In this document: in pieces, positions 25,026 to 33,389 of the stretch
Position numbering within the stretch: position 1 is the stretch's first letter
How the letters are laid out: every line of letters begins with the position of its first letter
Source of the DNA: Rhizobium leguminosarum bv. trifolii WSM1325
GTDB lineage: Bacteria > Pseudomonadota > Alphaproteobacteria > Rhizobiales > Rhizobiaceae
Reading direction: 5' to 3'
DNA length: 64,000 nucleotides
NCBI GenBank assembly: GCA_000023185.1
Contig: CP001622.1
Span: 2,852,001-2,916,000 of the forward strand
Position numbers and translations under genes: made by a program
The notes under the pieces: model-generated
Told to the model about the DNA's origin: nothing
The model's database searches: none
What the model saw: only the letters and a program-made list of their open reading frames with translations

Positions 25026-25955
25026 ATGTTTGCTGAAACGCAAAGGCTCGTCGTGCCGGGGGCATCGCTGGCCTACCACCATGCCGAGGCCGAAGCTGCG
25101 GCCCGCGGCATCCTGTTGATATCGCATGGCTTGGCCGAACATTCGAAACGATACCGCTCCTTTGCCGAGGCGATGGCAGAGCGCGGCTATCACGTCTATG
25201 CCCACGATCATCGAGGCCACGGCGAGACGACGGCGTCCGATGCGCCGATCGGCCGCTTTGCCAGGCGGGGTGGCGTTGAAAGGGTGATCGGCGACGTCAT
25301 CGCTATGCGTAGCCATGCGGCCTCCCGTCGTCCCGGCCTGCCGGTGATCCTCTTTGGCCATTCGATGGGCGGCCTCATCGCCCTCAACGCTGCCGTCACA
25401 GCTCCGGCCGACTTCGACGCCGTCGCCGTCTGGAATTCGAATTTCGCCGTCGGCCTTGCCGGCCGCGCCGCCCAGGCAATCCTGCTTGCCGAGCGCATGC
25501 TGAAGGGCTCCGACGTGCCGAGCGGCCTGCTGCCGAAGCTTACCTTCGGCACCTGGGGCAAATCCATTGCCGGCCGCCGCACCGAGTTCGATTGGCTGTC
25601 GCGTCTTCCCGATGAAGTCGACAAGTACGTCAGCGATCCACTCTGCGGCTTCGACGCCTCGGTCTCTCTCTGGCTCGATCTCTTCGAGCTGACCTTCCGC
25701 GCGCCGCATAAAATCCATCTCGACCGGCTGGCGCGGGATATGCCGATCCATTTGGTCGGCGGCGGAGAAGACCCGGCGACGGAACGTGGAAAAGCCGTGC
25801 TCTGGCTGTCAAACCATTTGAAAGGCAAAGGCTTCTCCCGTATCAGCACTGAGATATATCAGGACATGCGGCACGAAACATTGAATGAGATCGGCGCGCA
25901 TGCGGCGATCGCAGCCTTCGCCGATTGGTGCGACGGGGCCGTCGCAAAGTCCTGA
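25026..25955 (+). CDS. Alpha/beta hydrolase (monoacylglycerol-lipase-like)
   Basis: 309 residues, serine hydrolase of the Hydrolase_4 group. ILLISHGLAEHSKRY holds the oxyanion region, HDHRGHGETTAS the typical second block, and the nucleophile elbow is GHSMGG. A late MRHETLNE supplies the likely catalytic His. No signal peptide, so it is cytoplasmic. The GGGAGGATCCAC site precedes the ATG. Substrates of such enzymes are monoglycerides or lysophospholipids; in this context the true substrate is unknown. A DMT exporter follows 33 bases later and is possibly cotranscribed. Confidence 0.85.
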   Translation: MFAETQRLVVPGASLAYHHAEAEAAARGILLISHGLAEHSKRYRSFAEAMAERGYHVYAHDHRGHGETTASDAPIGRFARRGGVERVIGDVIAMRSHAASRRPGLPVILFGHSMGGLIALNAAVTAPADFDAVAVWNSNFAVGLAGRAAQAILLAERMLKGSDVPSGLLPKLTFGTWGKSIAGRRTEFDWLSRLPDEVDKYVSDPLCGFDASVSLWLDLFELTFRAPHKIHLDRLARDMPIHLVGGGEDPATERGKAVLWLSNHLKGKGFSRISTEIYQDMRHETLNEIGAHAAIAAFADWCDGAVAKS

Positions 25956-25988
25956 GCGACCAATATCCTGAGTACAGGGATTTTCATC

Positions 25989-26945
25989 ATGAGCAGCACT
26001 TCCGCCCGCCCCGTTTCGTCCGCCTCCGACGTGACGACGGGGCTTGTGCTGATGGTTCTTTCGGTGATGGTCTCGCCGCTCATCGATATCTTCGCCAAGC
26101 TTGCGATCACGACTGTTCCATCCGGGGAGATCACCGCCGGTCGCTTCGTCGTACAGGCGCTCTGCATGCTGCCGATCGTCGTATGGCGGCGCAGCTTCGC
26201 TGAATTCTCCTGGCGCCAGAGCCTGTTCCATGCCATCCGCGGCGCGATCATCACCGTCTCGATGATCTCCTTCGTCACCACGCTGAAATATATGGCGGTC
26301 GCCGACGCGATTGCGATCTTCTTCGTCGAGCCGATCATGGTGACGATCCTCGGCGGCATCTTCCTCAAGGAGACGATCGGCTGGCGGCGCTACACCGCCT
26401 GCTGCGTCGGCTTCTTCGGGGCGATGCTGATCATCCAGCCGAGTTTCGAAGAGGTCGGCTACATCGCGCTTCTGCCTGTCGTCAGCGCGCTCTGCATCGC
26501 GATCTTCGTGCTGATGACTCGGGCTCTCTCGCATAGGGAGGACCCCTGGTCGATGCAATTCCAAATGAGCATCTGGGGCTTGCTCTTCTGTGCCATCCTG
26601 CTTCTCCTGGGTCAGGGAACCGGCTCCGACCTCTTCGATCCCGTCATGCCGGAAGGTCGCGCCTGGTTCTACGTCGCCGGCGTCGGTGCCATGGCGGCAA
26701 TCACTGGCATCCTCGGCGTCTACGCCTACCGCGCAGCACCGGCCTCGACGCTGGCGCCGCTGCAATATTTCGAGATCGTCTCGGCGACGATCTTCGCCTG
26801 GCTGGTCTTCGGCGACTTTCCGGATGCCGTCAAATGGCTCGGCATTGCCATCATCGTGGCATCGGGCTTCTACATCCTCTGGCGAGAGCGCCGCTTTGCT
26901 TCAAAGCCCGTATCCGATACATCTGAGGTGACGCTGGCGCCGTAG
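25989..26945 (+). CDS. EamA/DMT-family transporter, copy 2
   Basis: 318 residues with ten hydrophobic segments in two EamA repeats: LVLMVLSVMVSPLIDIFAKLAI at the start of the first, VSALCIAIFVLMTRALSHREDP opening the second. It lies between the alpha/beta hydrolase and the CaiB-type gene on the same strand, with gaps of 33 and 18 bases, so the four genes 25026-29838 may form one transcript. It could export or import an acid handled by the following CoA-transferase and ThDP enzyme; that link is inference. Confidence 0.85.
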   Translation: MSSTSARPVSSASDVTTGLVLMVLSVMVSPLIDIFAKLAITTVPSGEITAGRFVVQALCMLPIVVWRRSFAEFSWRQSLFHAIRGAIITVSMISFVTTLKYMAVADAIAIFFVEPIMVTILGGIFLKETIGWRRYTACCVGFFGAMLIIQPSFEEVGYIALLPVVSALCIAIFVLMTRALSHREDPWSMQFQMSIWGLLFCAILLLLGQGTGSDLFDPVMPEGRAWFYVAGVGAMAAITGILGVYAYRAAPASTLAPLQYFEIVSATIFAWLVFGDFPDAVKWLGIAIIVASGFYILWRERRFASKPVSDTSEVTLAP

Positions 26946-26963
26946 ATATTGCCGGGAGGGAAC

Positions 26964-28166
26964 ATGACAGAGACCGTGACCAAAAAGCCGCCGCTTGCCG
27001 GCATCCGGGTGATCGAGCTTGCCCGCGTGCTCGCCGGCCCCTGGGCGGGACAGATGCTCGCCGATCTCGGCGCCGACGTCATCAAGGTCGAAAATCCCGA
27101 CGCCGGCGACGATACACGCCAATGGGGCCCGCCCTTTGTCGAGGGCGCCGATGGCGAGAACCTCTCGGCCGCCTATTACCACGCCGCCAATCGCGGCAAG
27201 CGCTCTGTCACCGCCGACTTGAAGAGCGCCGAAGGCCAGGACCTCGTCCGCCGCCTCGTCTCCACCGCCGATGTGGTCATCGAGAATTTCAAAGTCGGCG
27301 GCCTCGTCAAATACGGGCTCGATTATGACAGCCTGCGCAAGGAGAACCCGAAGCTCGTCTATTGCTCGATCACCGGCTTCGGCCAGAACGGCCCTTATGC
27401 CAGCCTCGCCGGCTACGATTATATCGTCCAGGGCATGTCCGGCTTCATGTCGATTACCGGGGAGCCGGGCGGCCAGCCGATGAAGGCAGGCGTCGCCATT
27501 GCCGATATCTTCACCGGCATCTACGCCGTCTCGGCGATCGAAGCCGCTCTGATCCATACCCTGAAGACCGGTGAAGGCCAGTTGGTCGACATGGCCCTGC
27601 TCGATGTGCAATCGGCCGTGCTCGCCAATCAGAACATGAATTATCTGGTCTCCGGCGAGGCGCCGACCCGCCTCGGCAATGCCCATCCCAATATCTCGCC
27701 CTATGAGGTCGTGCCGACGGCGGACGGGTATCTCATTCTCGCGGTTGGAAACGACGGCCAGTTCCGCCGCCTCTGCACCATCCTTGGCCTGGAGACCATC
27801 GCCAGCGACGAGCGTTTCGCCACCAACAAGGCCCGCGTCGGCAATCGCGGCGAAGTGCGCCGCCTCGTCTCCACCGAAACGCTGAAATGGCAGAAGGCGG
27901 ATCTGCTGAAGGCCTGTGAAGAGAATGCGGTTCCATCAGGCGCAATCAACACGATCGAGGAAATGTTCGCCCATCCGCAGGTACAGGCTCGCGGCCTGCG
28001 TATCGACCTTGCGGATTCAGCCGGCACCGTGATCCCCGGTGTCAGGACGCCTGTGGTGCTGTCGGAGACGCCGCTGCGTTATATCACGCCGAGCCCGCGC
28101 CTCGGCGAACACCAGGCAGAAATTCTGGCGGAACTCGCCGAGCGTGAGAGGAAGGCATCGTCATGA
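26964..28166 (+). CDS. CaiB/BaiF-family (class III) CoA-transferase
   Basis: 400 residues. The family signature LAGIRVIELARVLAGPWAGQMLADLGADVIKVENPDAGDDTR is at the N-terminus; the catalytic aspartate of class III enzymes is probably in GEGQLVDMALLDVQ. Later blocks GFGQNGPYASLAGYDYIVQGMSGFMS and TGEPGGQPMKAG are typical. These enzymes move CoA between carboxylic acids such as formate/oxalate, succinate/itaconate or carnitine. The ATG at 26964 follows GGGAGGGAAC. It is immediately followed by a ThDP-dependent enzyme, an arrangement like formyl-CoA transferase with oxalyl-CoA decarboxylase, though specificity is unproven. Confidence 0.88.
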   Translation: MTETVTKKPPLAGIRVIELARVLAGPWAGQMLADLGADVIKVENPDAGDDTRQWGPPFVEGADGENLSAAYYHAANRGKRSVTADLKSAEGQDLVRRLVSTADVVIENFKVGGLVKYGLDYDSLRKENPKLVYCSITGFGQNGPYASLAGYDYIVQGMSGFMSITGEPGGQPMKAGVAIADIFTGIYAVSAIEAALIHTLKTGEGQLVDMALLDVQSAVLANQNMNYLVSGEAPTRLGNAHPNISPYEVVPTADGYLILAVGNDGQFRRLCTILGLETIASDERFATNKARVGNRGEVRRLVSTETLKWQKADLLKACEENAVPSGAINTIEEMFAHPQVQARGLRIDLADSAGTVIPGVRTPVVLSETPLRYITPSPRLGEHQAEILAELAERERKASS

Positions 28167-28187
28167 AAAAGGCATTCTCATGAAGAA
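28154..28187. repeat. 17-bp tandem duplication at the CoA-transferase/ThDP gene junction
   Basis: GGCATCGTCATGAAAAA (28154-28170) is followed directly by GGCATTCTCATGAAGAA (28171-28187), 14 of 17 identical. It places two ATGs at the junction, 28163 and 28180. Only the second opens the ThDP gene; the first reads a six-codon frame. Confidence 0.8.
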
Positions 28188-29838
28188 GACGGGCGGAGAA
28201 CTGATCGTCGAGGCGCTGAAGGCGAATGGCGTCAAACGTCTCTCCTGCGTGCCCGGCGAGAGCTTCCTCGCCGTGCTCGACGCGTTGCGCGACAGCGATA
28301 TCGACGTCCTCGTCTGTCGCCAGGAGGGCGGGGCGGCGATGATGGCGGATTGCTGGGGCAGGCTGACCGGCGAACCCGGCATCTGCATGGTGACCCGTGG
28401 CCCCGGCGCCACCAACGCCTCCGCCGGCCTGCATATCGCCAAGCAGGACTCGATCCCGATGATCCTGTTCATCGGCCAGGTACAGCGGGAAGCGCGTGAG
28501 CGCGAAGCCTTCCAGGAGGTCGAGTTCCGCCGCGCCTTCACCGAATTCGCCAAATGGGTGGGCGAGATCGACGATGCCGCCCGCATTCCCGAGTTCGTCA
28601 CCCGCGCCTTTGCGGTCGCAACCTCCGGCCGTCCCGGCCCGGTCGTCCTGACGCTGCCGGAAGACATGCTGCGCGATGAAGTCGAGGCACCGCGCGCCAA
28701 GCACTATGCCAGTGTCGAGGCCCATCCCGGCCGCCGCCAGATCGACGATTTTTATCTCCGCCTGCTGAAAGCCGAGCGGCCGATGGTGATCCTTGGCGGC
28801 ACACGCTGGGATGCCGATGCCGTCGCCGATTTTCAGAGCTTCGCCGAGCGTTTCCAGCTGCCCGTCGGCTGCTCCTTTCGCCGGCAGATGCTGTTCGATC
28901 ATCTCCATCCCTGCTATGCCGGCGATGTCGGCATCGGCATCAATCCAGCGCTGGCAAAGGAGATCAAGGAGAGCGACCTGCTGATCTTGCTTGGCAGCCG
29001 CATGTCAGAAATGCCGTCCTCGTCCTATACGCTGATCAATATCCCCTACCCCCAGCAATCGTTGGTGCATATCTATCCCGACGCTTCCGAGCTCGGCCGC
29101 ATCTACCGTCCGGATCTTGCCATCTGCGCCGCACCTGCCGATTTCGTCGCCGCACTCGCCGATCTGGAAGCGCCGGCCGAACCGCTCTGGGCCGAGCGCA
29201 CCGCGCGCCTGCACCAGGCCTATCTCGCCTGGTCGAAGCCGCCCTTGAGCGGACCGGGCGCCGTCCATATGGGGCCAATCATGGAATGGCTGGAGGCCAA
29301 TACCGGGCCGCAGACGATCTTCACCAATGGTGCGGGCAACTACGCCACCTGGGTGCACCGCTTCCATCGTTTCCGCCGCTTCAACACCCAAGCCGCGCCC
29401 ACCTCCGGGTCAATGGGTTACGGCCTGCCGGCCGCCGTCGCCGCCAAGCGGCTGTTTCCCGAGCGCGAAGTCATCTGCTTTGCCGGCGACGGCTGCTTCC
29501 TGATGCACGGCCAGGAATTCGCCACCGCCATCCGCTACGGCCTGCCGATCATCGCAGTCGTCGTCAACAACGGCATCTACGGCACGATCCGTATGCATCA
29601 GGAGCGCGAGTATCCCGGCCGCGTCAGCAGCACCGATCTGACCAATCCCGACTTCGCAGCCCTTGCCCGCGCCTATGGCGGCCACGGCGAGACGGTGGAA
29701 AGGACGGAGGAATTCGCCCCGGCCTTCGAGCGGGCGCGCGCCAGCGGCAAGCCGGCAATCATCGAGGTCAAGCTCGATCCTGAAGCGATCACACCGACAC
29801 GCACGCTCTCCGAAATCGCACAAACAAAAAGCCGGTGA
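28180..29838 (+). CDS. Thiamine-diphosphate enzyme of the acetolactate synthase / decarboxylase family
   Basis: 552 residues. The N-terminal PYR domain has the catalytic Glu in VCRQEGGAAMMADCWGRLTG, the middle domain resembles TPP_enzyme_M, and the C-terminal PP domain holds the ThDP motif CFAGDGCFLMHGQEFATAIRYGLPIIAVVVNNGIYGTI (GDG..NN). It could be an acetolactate-synthase-like, benzoylformate-decarboxylase-like or oxalyl-CoA-decarboxylase-like enzyme; substrate unknown. Its start lies in the second half of a 17-bp tandem duplication. Its TGA stop lies inside the stem of the following terminator. Confidence 0.85.
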   Translation: MKKTGGELIVEALKANGVKRLSCVPGESFLAVLDALRDSDIDVLVCRQEGGAAMMADCWGRLTGEPGICMVTRGPGATNASAGLHIAKQDSIPMILFIGQVQREAREREAFQEVEFRRAFTEFAKWVGEIDDAARIPEFVTRAFAVATSGRPGPVVLTLPEDMLRDEVEAPRAKHYASVEAHPGRRQIDDFYLRLLKAERPMVILGGTRWDADAVADFQSFAERFQLPVGCSFRRQMLFDHLHPCYAGDVGIGINPALAKEIKESDLLILLGSRMSEMPSSSYTLINIPYPQQSLVHIYPDASELGRIYRPDLAICAAPADFVAALADLEAPAEPLWAERTARLHQAYLAWSKPPLSGPGAVHMGPIMEWLEANTGPQTIFTNGAGNYATWVHRFHRFRRFNTQAAPTSGSMGYGLPAAVAAKRLFPEREVICFAGDGCFLMHGQEFATAIRYGLPIIAVVVNNGIYGTIRMHQEREYPGRVSSTDLTNPDFAALARAYGGHGETVERTEEFAPAFERARASGKPAIIEVKLDPEAITPTRTLSEIAQTKSR

Positions 29839-29859
29839 GCACGCGCAGTGCTCACCGGC
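29826..29859 (-). terminator. Terminator of the RidA gene, overlapping the ThDP gene end
   Basis: A 12-bp perfect stem, GCCGGTGAGCAC / GTGCTCACCGGC, has a 5-base loop and is followed by TTTTTG on the minus strand. The plus-strand ThDP gene stop (29836-29838) lies in the stem. Confidence 0.85.
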
Positions 29860-29883
29860 TTCAGGCAATCGGAATGGTACGAC

Positions 29884-30231
29884 TTAGTCGAGTGCGGCCG
29901 TGATGATAAACTCGACCTTGTATTTCGGCGCAGCGAGCTTGGCTTCGCTGGTGGCGCGGGCCGGCGGATTGGCCGGATCGATCCAGCCTTCCCAGACGGC
30001 ATTCATCTCGGCGAAATCGGCGATGTCCGCGAGGTAAATGATCGTCTGCAGGATCTTCGACTTGCTGCTGCCCGACGCAGCCAGCAGGCGGTCGACTTCG
30101 GCAAGCGAGGACTTGCACTGATCGGTGACGCTTTCGCCCTCGCCGACCTGGCCTGCGAGATAGACTGTATTGCCGTGAATGACGGCGCCGCTCATGCGCG
30201 AGCCGACGTCGATACGCTTGATGCTCATCAT
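29884..30231 (-). CDS. RidA family protein (YjgF/YER057c/UK114)
   Basis: 115 residues, small trimeric family that hydrolyses reactive enamine/imine intermediates. Typical blocks are VYLAGQVGEGESVTDQCKSSLAEVDRLLAASG and the C-terminal KVEFIITAALD. The catalytic arginine of RidA proper, found in the segment around NPPARATSEAKLAAPKYKVE, appears retained as Arg. Two consecutive ATGs (30231, 30228) follow GGAGACT. It is followed by a strong terminator and preceded on the same strand by the DUF442 gene. Confidence 0.88.
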   Translation of the reverse strand: MMSIKRIDVGSRMSGAVIHGNTVYLAGQVGEGESVTDQCKSSLAEVDRLLAASGSSKSKILQTIIYLADIADFAEMNAVWEGWIDPANPPARATSEAKLAAPKYKVEFIITAALD

Positions 30232-30301
30232 AGTCTCCTGAGTGAATGGAAGGTGGCGGCGCTGAGGTTCAACGCCGGAAAATCGGCGCCCGGAACGGGA
30301 C

Positions 30302-30640
30302 TCAATTACGGATATGGTGGGTCTTCTGGTAAATCGCCGTCGAGCGTGCGCCGGAACGGCAATAGCCGAGCATCGGCCGCGGGAATTCGTCGAGCGCGTC
30401 GACCATGCCCTGCACGGCTTCCTCGGTCACGCCCATCGGCCCGACAGGCACGTGGGCGATATTAAGGCCGAGTTCCTTGGCGCGCGCCTCGATAACAGAG
30501 AACGACGTCTGGTCGGGACTTTCGTGGTCGGGGCGGTGGCAGACGATCGATTTGAACCCCAGCGCCTTGATCTCGTCGAGCTCCTCAAGCGTGATCTGGC
30601 CCGAAACCGAATATTCATCGTCGATCTGGCGAATATCCAT
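30302..30640 (-). CDS. TIGR01244/DUF442 family phosphatase- or sulfurtransferase-like protein
   Basis: 112 residues. The family resembles dual-specificity phosphatases and rhodaneses: the active-site loop CRSGARS (Cys-x5-Arg) lies near the C-terminus in MLGYCRSGARSTAIYQ. The N-terminus (IDDEYSVSGQITLEELDEIKALGFKSIVCHRPDHE) is typical of Blh-type proteins. In related bacteria these are linked to sulfide or persulfide handling, but no sulfur genes are next to it here, so the role is open. AGGAGAC precedes the ATG. Confidence 0.82.
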   Translation of the reverse strand: MDIRQIDDEYSVSGQITLEELDEIKALGFKSIVCHRPDHESPDQTSFSVIEARAKELGLNIAHVPVGPMGVTEEAVQGMVDALDEFPRPMLGYCRSGARSTAIYQKTHHIRN

Positions 30641-30711
30641 CGTCTTGTCTCCTCAAAAATCGTGGGCTGAAGGTCTACGACGGAGGTCTGCCAGCGTCAA
30701 CAACACTTCGC

Positions 30712-31554
30712 TCACAGGAAGGCAAAGGTCAGCGCATAGCTGCAGCTCTCGCCCGGCGCCAGCATGTTGAACTCACCGGCGGCCTCTAGCTCGTCGCGCG
30801 ATATCCACCGATGTGAAACTGGCTCGATGCCGATGATATGGGCCGGCGCCTTCTGGTTCCGCCAGACCTGCAGATGCGGCAGCGTGTCGGCGCGGAAACG
30901 CACCCGCAGCGTCCTGTCGCCGATTGCGGCGATCGGCCCGAGGCGGACCTCCGCGAACCCCTTCTCCATCGCCGGCGCCGCGACGCAGAAGATGCCGCCC
31001 GGCTGCTCGCCGAATGTCCAGGGAAAACCGCCATTTTCCAGCATCCGGCCTTCGAGCCGCGTGCCCTCGTCCAGCCATTTGCCGCCAGTATTCATGTGGT
31101 ACATCAGGAAGGTCGGCACCGTCCGATCGCTGGTATTGATGACCCGATCCTCAAGCCGCACCTCGCCGGTCGCCCCATCGATCCGCCACAGCCGCTCGAT
31201 GCGCTGCGGCAGTCCCTCGACAGTGGTGATGTCGATATCGGCGCGGCATTCGGCATTGCCATTCTCGAACTTCGTCCACAGCACCTTTGCCGCATGGCCG
31301 GAGGCCGATCCGTGCAGCGGATAGACCTTGCCGTCGTCCCGGCCGGGGATCGGCTGGCGGTGGCGGATATGGTCCGGCCCGCAGGTGAAGAGGAAGCCCT
31401 CGAGCGAGTGATCGATTCGTGGATCGCCGTCATCGGGAATGGCGCGCTTCGGCGCGATGTCGACGCCGTCGACGATGCATCCGCCGATATCCAGCACAGA
31501 TGTTTCGTCCAGCATCAGGCGCGGCCCGCTTGCGGCGGCAAATTCGATCATCAC
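30712..31554 (-). CDS. Aldose 1-epimerase-like protein (DUF4432 type)
   Basis: 280 residues with the galactose-mutarotase beta-sandwich pattern. Markers are SLEGFLFTCGPDHIR, YPLHGSASGHAAKV (possible catalytic His), FLMYHMNTGGKWLDEG and a late EPVSHRW. No signal peptide or membrane segment. Proteins of this group may interconvert sugar anomers, but their substrates are mostly unknown. It stands alone at the end of a minus-strand run with 71 bases to the DUF442 gene. Confidence 0.75.
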   Translation of the reverse strand: MMIEFAAASGPRLMLDETSVLDIGGCIVDGVDIAPKRAIPDDGDPRIDHSLEGFLFTCGPDHIRHRQPIPGRDDGKVYPLHGSASGHAAKVLWTKFENGNAECRADIDITTVEGLPQRIERLWRIDGATGEVRLEDRVINTSDRTVPTFLMYHMNTGGKWLDEGTRLEGRMLENGGFPWTFGEQPGGIFCVAAPAMEKGFAEVRLGPIAAIGDRTLRVRFRADTLPHLQVWRNQKAPAHIIGIEPVSHRWISRDELEAAGEFNMLAPGESCSYALTFAFL

Positions 31555-31583
31555 GGTCTCCTTGGGGAATTGTCGGCCCCTTT

Positions 31584-31690
31584 TAGAGCGCTAAGCGTCT
31601 TTTCGGACGCACAAAGGACGCTCTAACACTTTGAATCAACGCATCATGCTTTGCGAAAAACGGAATCGATTTTCGCAAAACATGATGCGC
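31584..31690. repeat. Small intergenic repeat, family B copy 2 (fullest copy)
   Basis: About 107 bases. The first inverted repeat is AGAGCG..CGTCTTTTCGGACG..GACGCTCT; the unit then reads AACACTTTGAATCAACGCAT and a second inverted repeat, CATGCTTTGCGAAAAACGGA.. against TTTTCGCAAAACATG. Copies lie at 5886, 20247 (fragment) and 59025. The remaining bases to 31913 hold an AT-rich stretch that probably contains the L,D-transpeptidase promoter; I could not fix its hexamers. Confidence 0.8.
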
Positions 31691-31913
31691 CAGCGTTAGG
31701 TTTCATGCCGCCATTCGTCAATCGGCGTCGCCTGCATCTTGCGTTATTGCAGCAACCGTGGATTTTGCGGAACTGACACAAGGGCGCAAACGTTTATGAG
31801 CAAAAGGAAATCTTAGTGATTTTCATATTTTGTTCAGCACGCTTTCATAAATTCCACACTAGCGTCAAAATTCGCAGGTGTGTGTCTGCCAGTCACTGTT
31901 CGAGGTATCAGAC

Positions 31914-33314
31914 GTGAATCGCTTTTTGAAGTCGGCATTTTGCCTCGCAGCCGTCCTGGCTGCTCTTGCGGCTACAGCGCCGGAGGCAGGCGCGCAGCAG
32001 TTCCGCGATCGCCGCCAGAGCGATATCGTGCTTGTGACGCCGAGCGGCGAAATCCTCGACTATGTTCCAGCTGGCTATATCTACGCCCGCGACCGCAGCG
32101 GCAATCGCGTGTTGATCGACGACTATGGCAACGTCGTCGCCACCGAGATGCGTGCGCGGGGCTACTATCCGCCGCGGCCGGGCCCTCGCGAGGTCTATAA
32201 CGACCAGTATGGCAACGACCCCTATTATTCCGACAACAATCCCGATGGCGATACGCGTTATTCCGAGCGCGGCGCCGTCACCGGCGGCATACCGCGCGAT
32301 GCGGCGATCGAACGCCGGCCGCTCGGCGACCAGCCCTATCCCGATGACAACAGCATCGGCAATCCGCAACCCGGCGACGACTATGCCTCGATCGACCCCG
32401 GCCAGCAGATCCCGCCCGCCGACCAGCCGAAGGCAGCACCTGATGAGCCCGTCATCACGCTGAAGAACAAGTCGAAGCCCGAGATCGTCGCATTACAGGT
32501 CTTCCTCGATCGCGCCGGCATCTCTCCGGGCGTCATCGACGGCCATATGGGCTCGAACGTCACCAAGGGCATCTATGCATATGACCAGATGACAGGCTCC
32601 AAGCTCGATCCGAACGACACCGACGCCATTCTGGAAGAACTGCGCATGACCGGCGGCTTGCCTGTGGTCAGCTACACGATCACGCCCGCCGATGCGGCCG
32701 GCCCCTTCGTCGCCGAGATTCCGGAAGATTATTCGCATAAGGCGCTGCTGCCGTCGCTGGCTTACACCTCGACCACCGAGATGCTCGCCGAGCGTTTCCA
32801 CATGGATGAGGCTTTCCTCAAGGAGATGAACCCCGGCGCCGATTTCACCGTTGCCGGCACCGTCATCAAGGTCGTCAATCCAGGCGAGCCGAAGAGCGGC
32901 GCGGTTGCGCGCATCATCGCCGACAAGGGCCGTAAGCAGGTCTTCGCTTATGACGGCGCCGGCAATCTGCTTGCCGCCTATCCGGCATCGATCGGCTCCA
33001 CCGACACCCCCTCGCCGTCAGGCACGGTCACCGTCGAGCGCGTCGCCCTCAATCCCGGCTACACCTACAATCCGAAGATCAATTTCCAGCAGGGCGCCAA
33101 CGACAAGATCCTCAACATTCCGCCCGGCCCGAACGGCCCCGTCGGCACCGTCTGGATGGCGCTCTCCAAGCCGACCTACGGCATTCATGGCACGCCCGAG
33201 CCCTCGAAGATCGGCCGCACCCAGAGCCACGGCTGCATCCGCCTGACCAACTGGGATGCCACCGAGCTTGCCAAGATGGTGAAGCCGGGAGTGACGGTCG
33301 AATTCGTCGACTGA
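31914..33314 (+). CDS. Exported L,D-transpeptidase (YkuD domain)
   Basis: 466 residues from GTG at 31914 behind CGAGG. The signal peptide is FLKSAFCLAAVLAALAATAPEAGA. A Tyr/Pro/Asp-rich N-terminal region (about 60-170) may be disordered; a peptidoglycan-binding-like segment follows (SKPEIVALQVFLDRAGISPGVIDGHMG). The YkuD catalytic motif is intact at the C-terminus: HGTPEPSKIGRTQSHGCIRL with Cys441 and His439. L,D-transpeptidases are abundant in Rhizobiales, where they make 3-3 murein crosslinks during polar growth or tether outer-membrane proteins. Confidence 0.92.
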   Translation: MNRFLKSAFCLAAVLAALAATAPEAGAQQFRDRRQSDIVLVTPSGEILDYVPAGYIYARDRSGNRVLIDDYGNVVATEMRARGYYPPRPGPREVYNDQYGNDPYYSDNNPDGDTRYSERGAVTGGIPRDAAIERRPLGDQPYPDDNSIGNPQPGDDYASIDPGQQIPPADQPKAAPDEPVITLKNKSKPEIVALQVFLDRAGISPGVIDGHMGSNVTKGIYAYDQMTGSKLDPNDTDAILEELRMTGGLPVVSYTITPADAAGPFVAEIPEDYSHKALLPSLAYTSTTEMLAERFHMDEAFLKEMNPGADFTVAGTVIKVVNPGEPKSGAVARIIADKGRKQVFAYDGAGNLLAAYPASIGSTDTPSPSGTVTVERVALNPGYTYNPKINFQQGANDKILNIPPGPNGPVGTVWMALSKPTYGIHGTPEPSKIGRTQSHGCIRLTNWDATELAKMVKPGVTVEFVD

Positions 33315-33333
33315 AATCATTCTGACGACAACA

Positions 33334-33371
33334 ACGACAAGGCCGCCGGATCGCTCCGGCGGCCTTGTCGT
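33334..33371. terminator. Bidirectional terminator between the L,D-transpeptidase and ParA genes
   Basis: A perfect 17-bp stem, ACGACAAGGCCGCCGGA (33334-33350) against TCCGGCGGCCTTGTCGT (33355-33371), has a 4-base loop. T-rich flanks are short (TTTC on the plus strand). It separates two convergent genes. Confidence 0.85.
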
Positions 33372-33389
33372 TTCAGGTGGGGGCTATAT

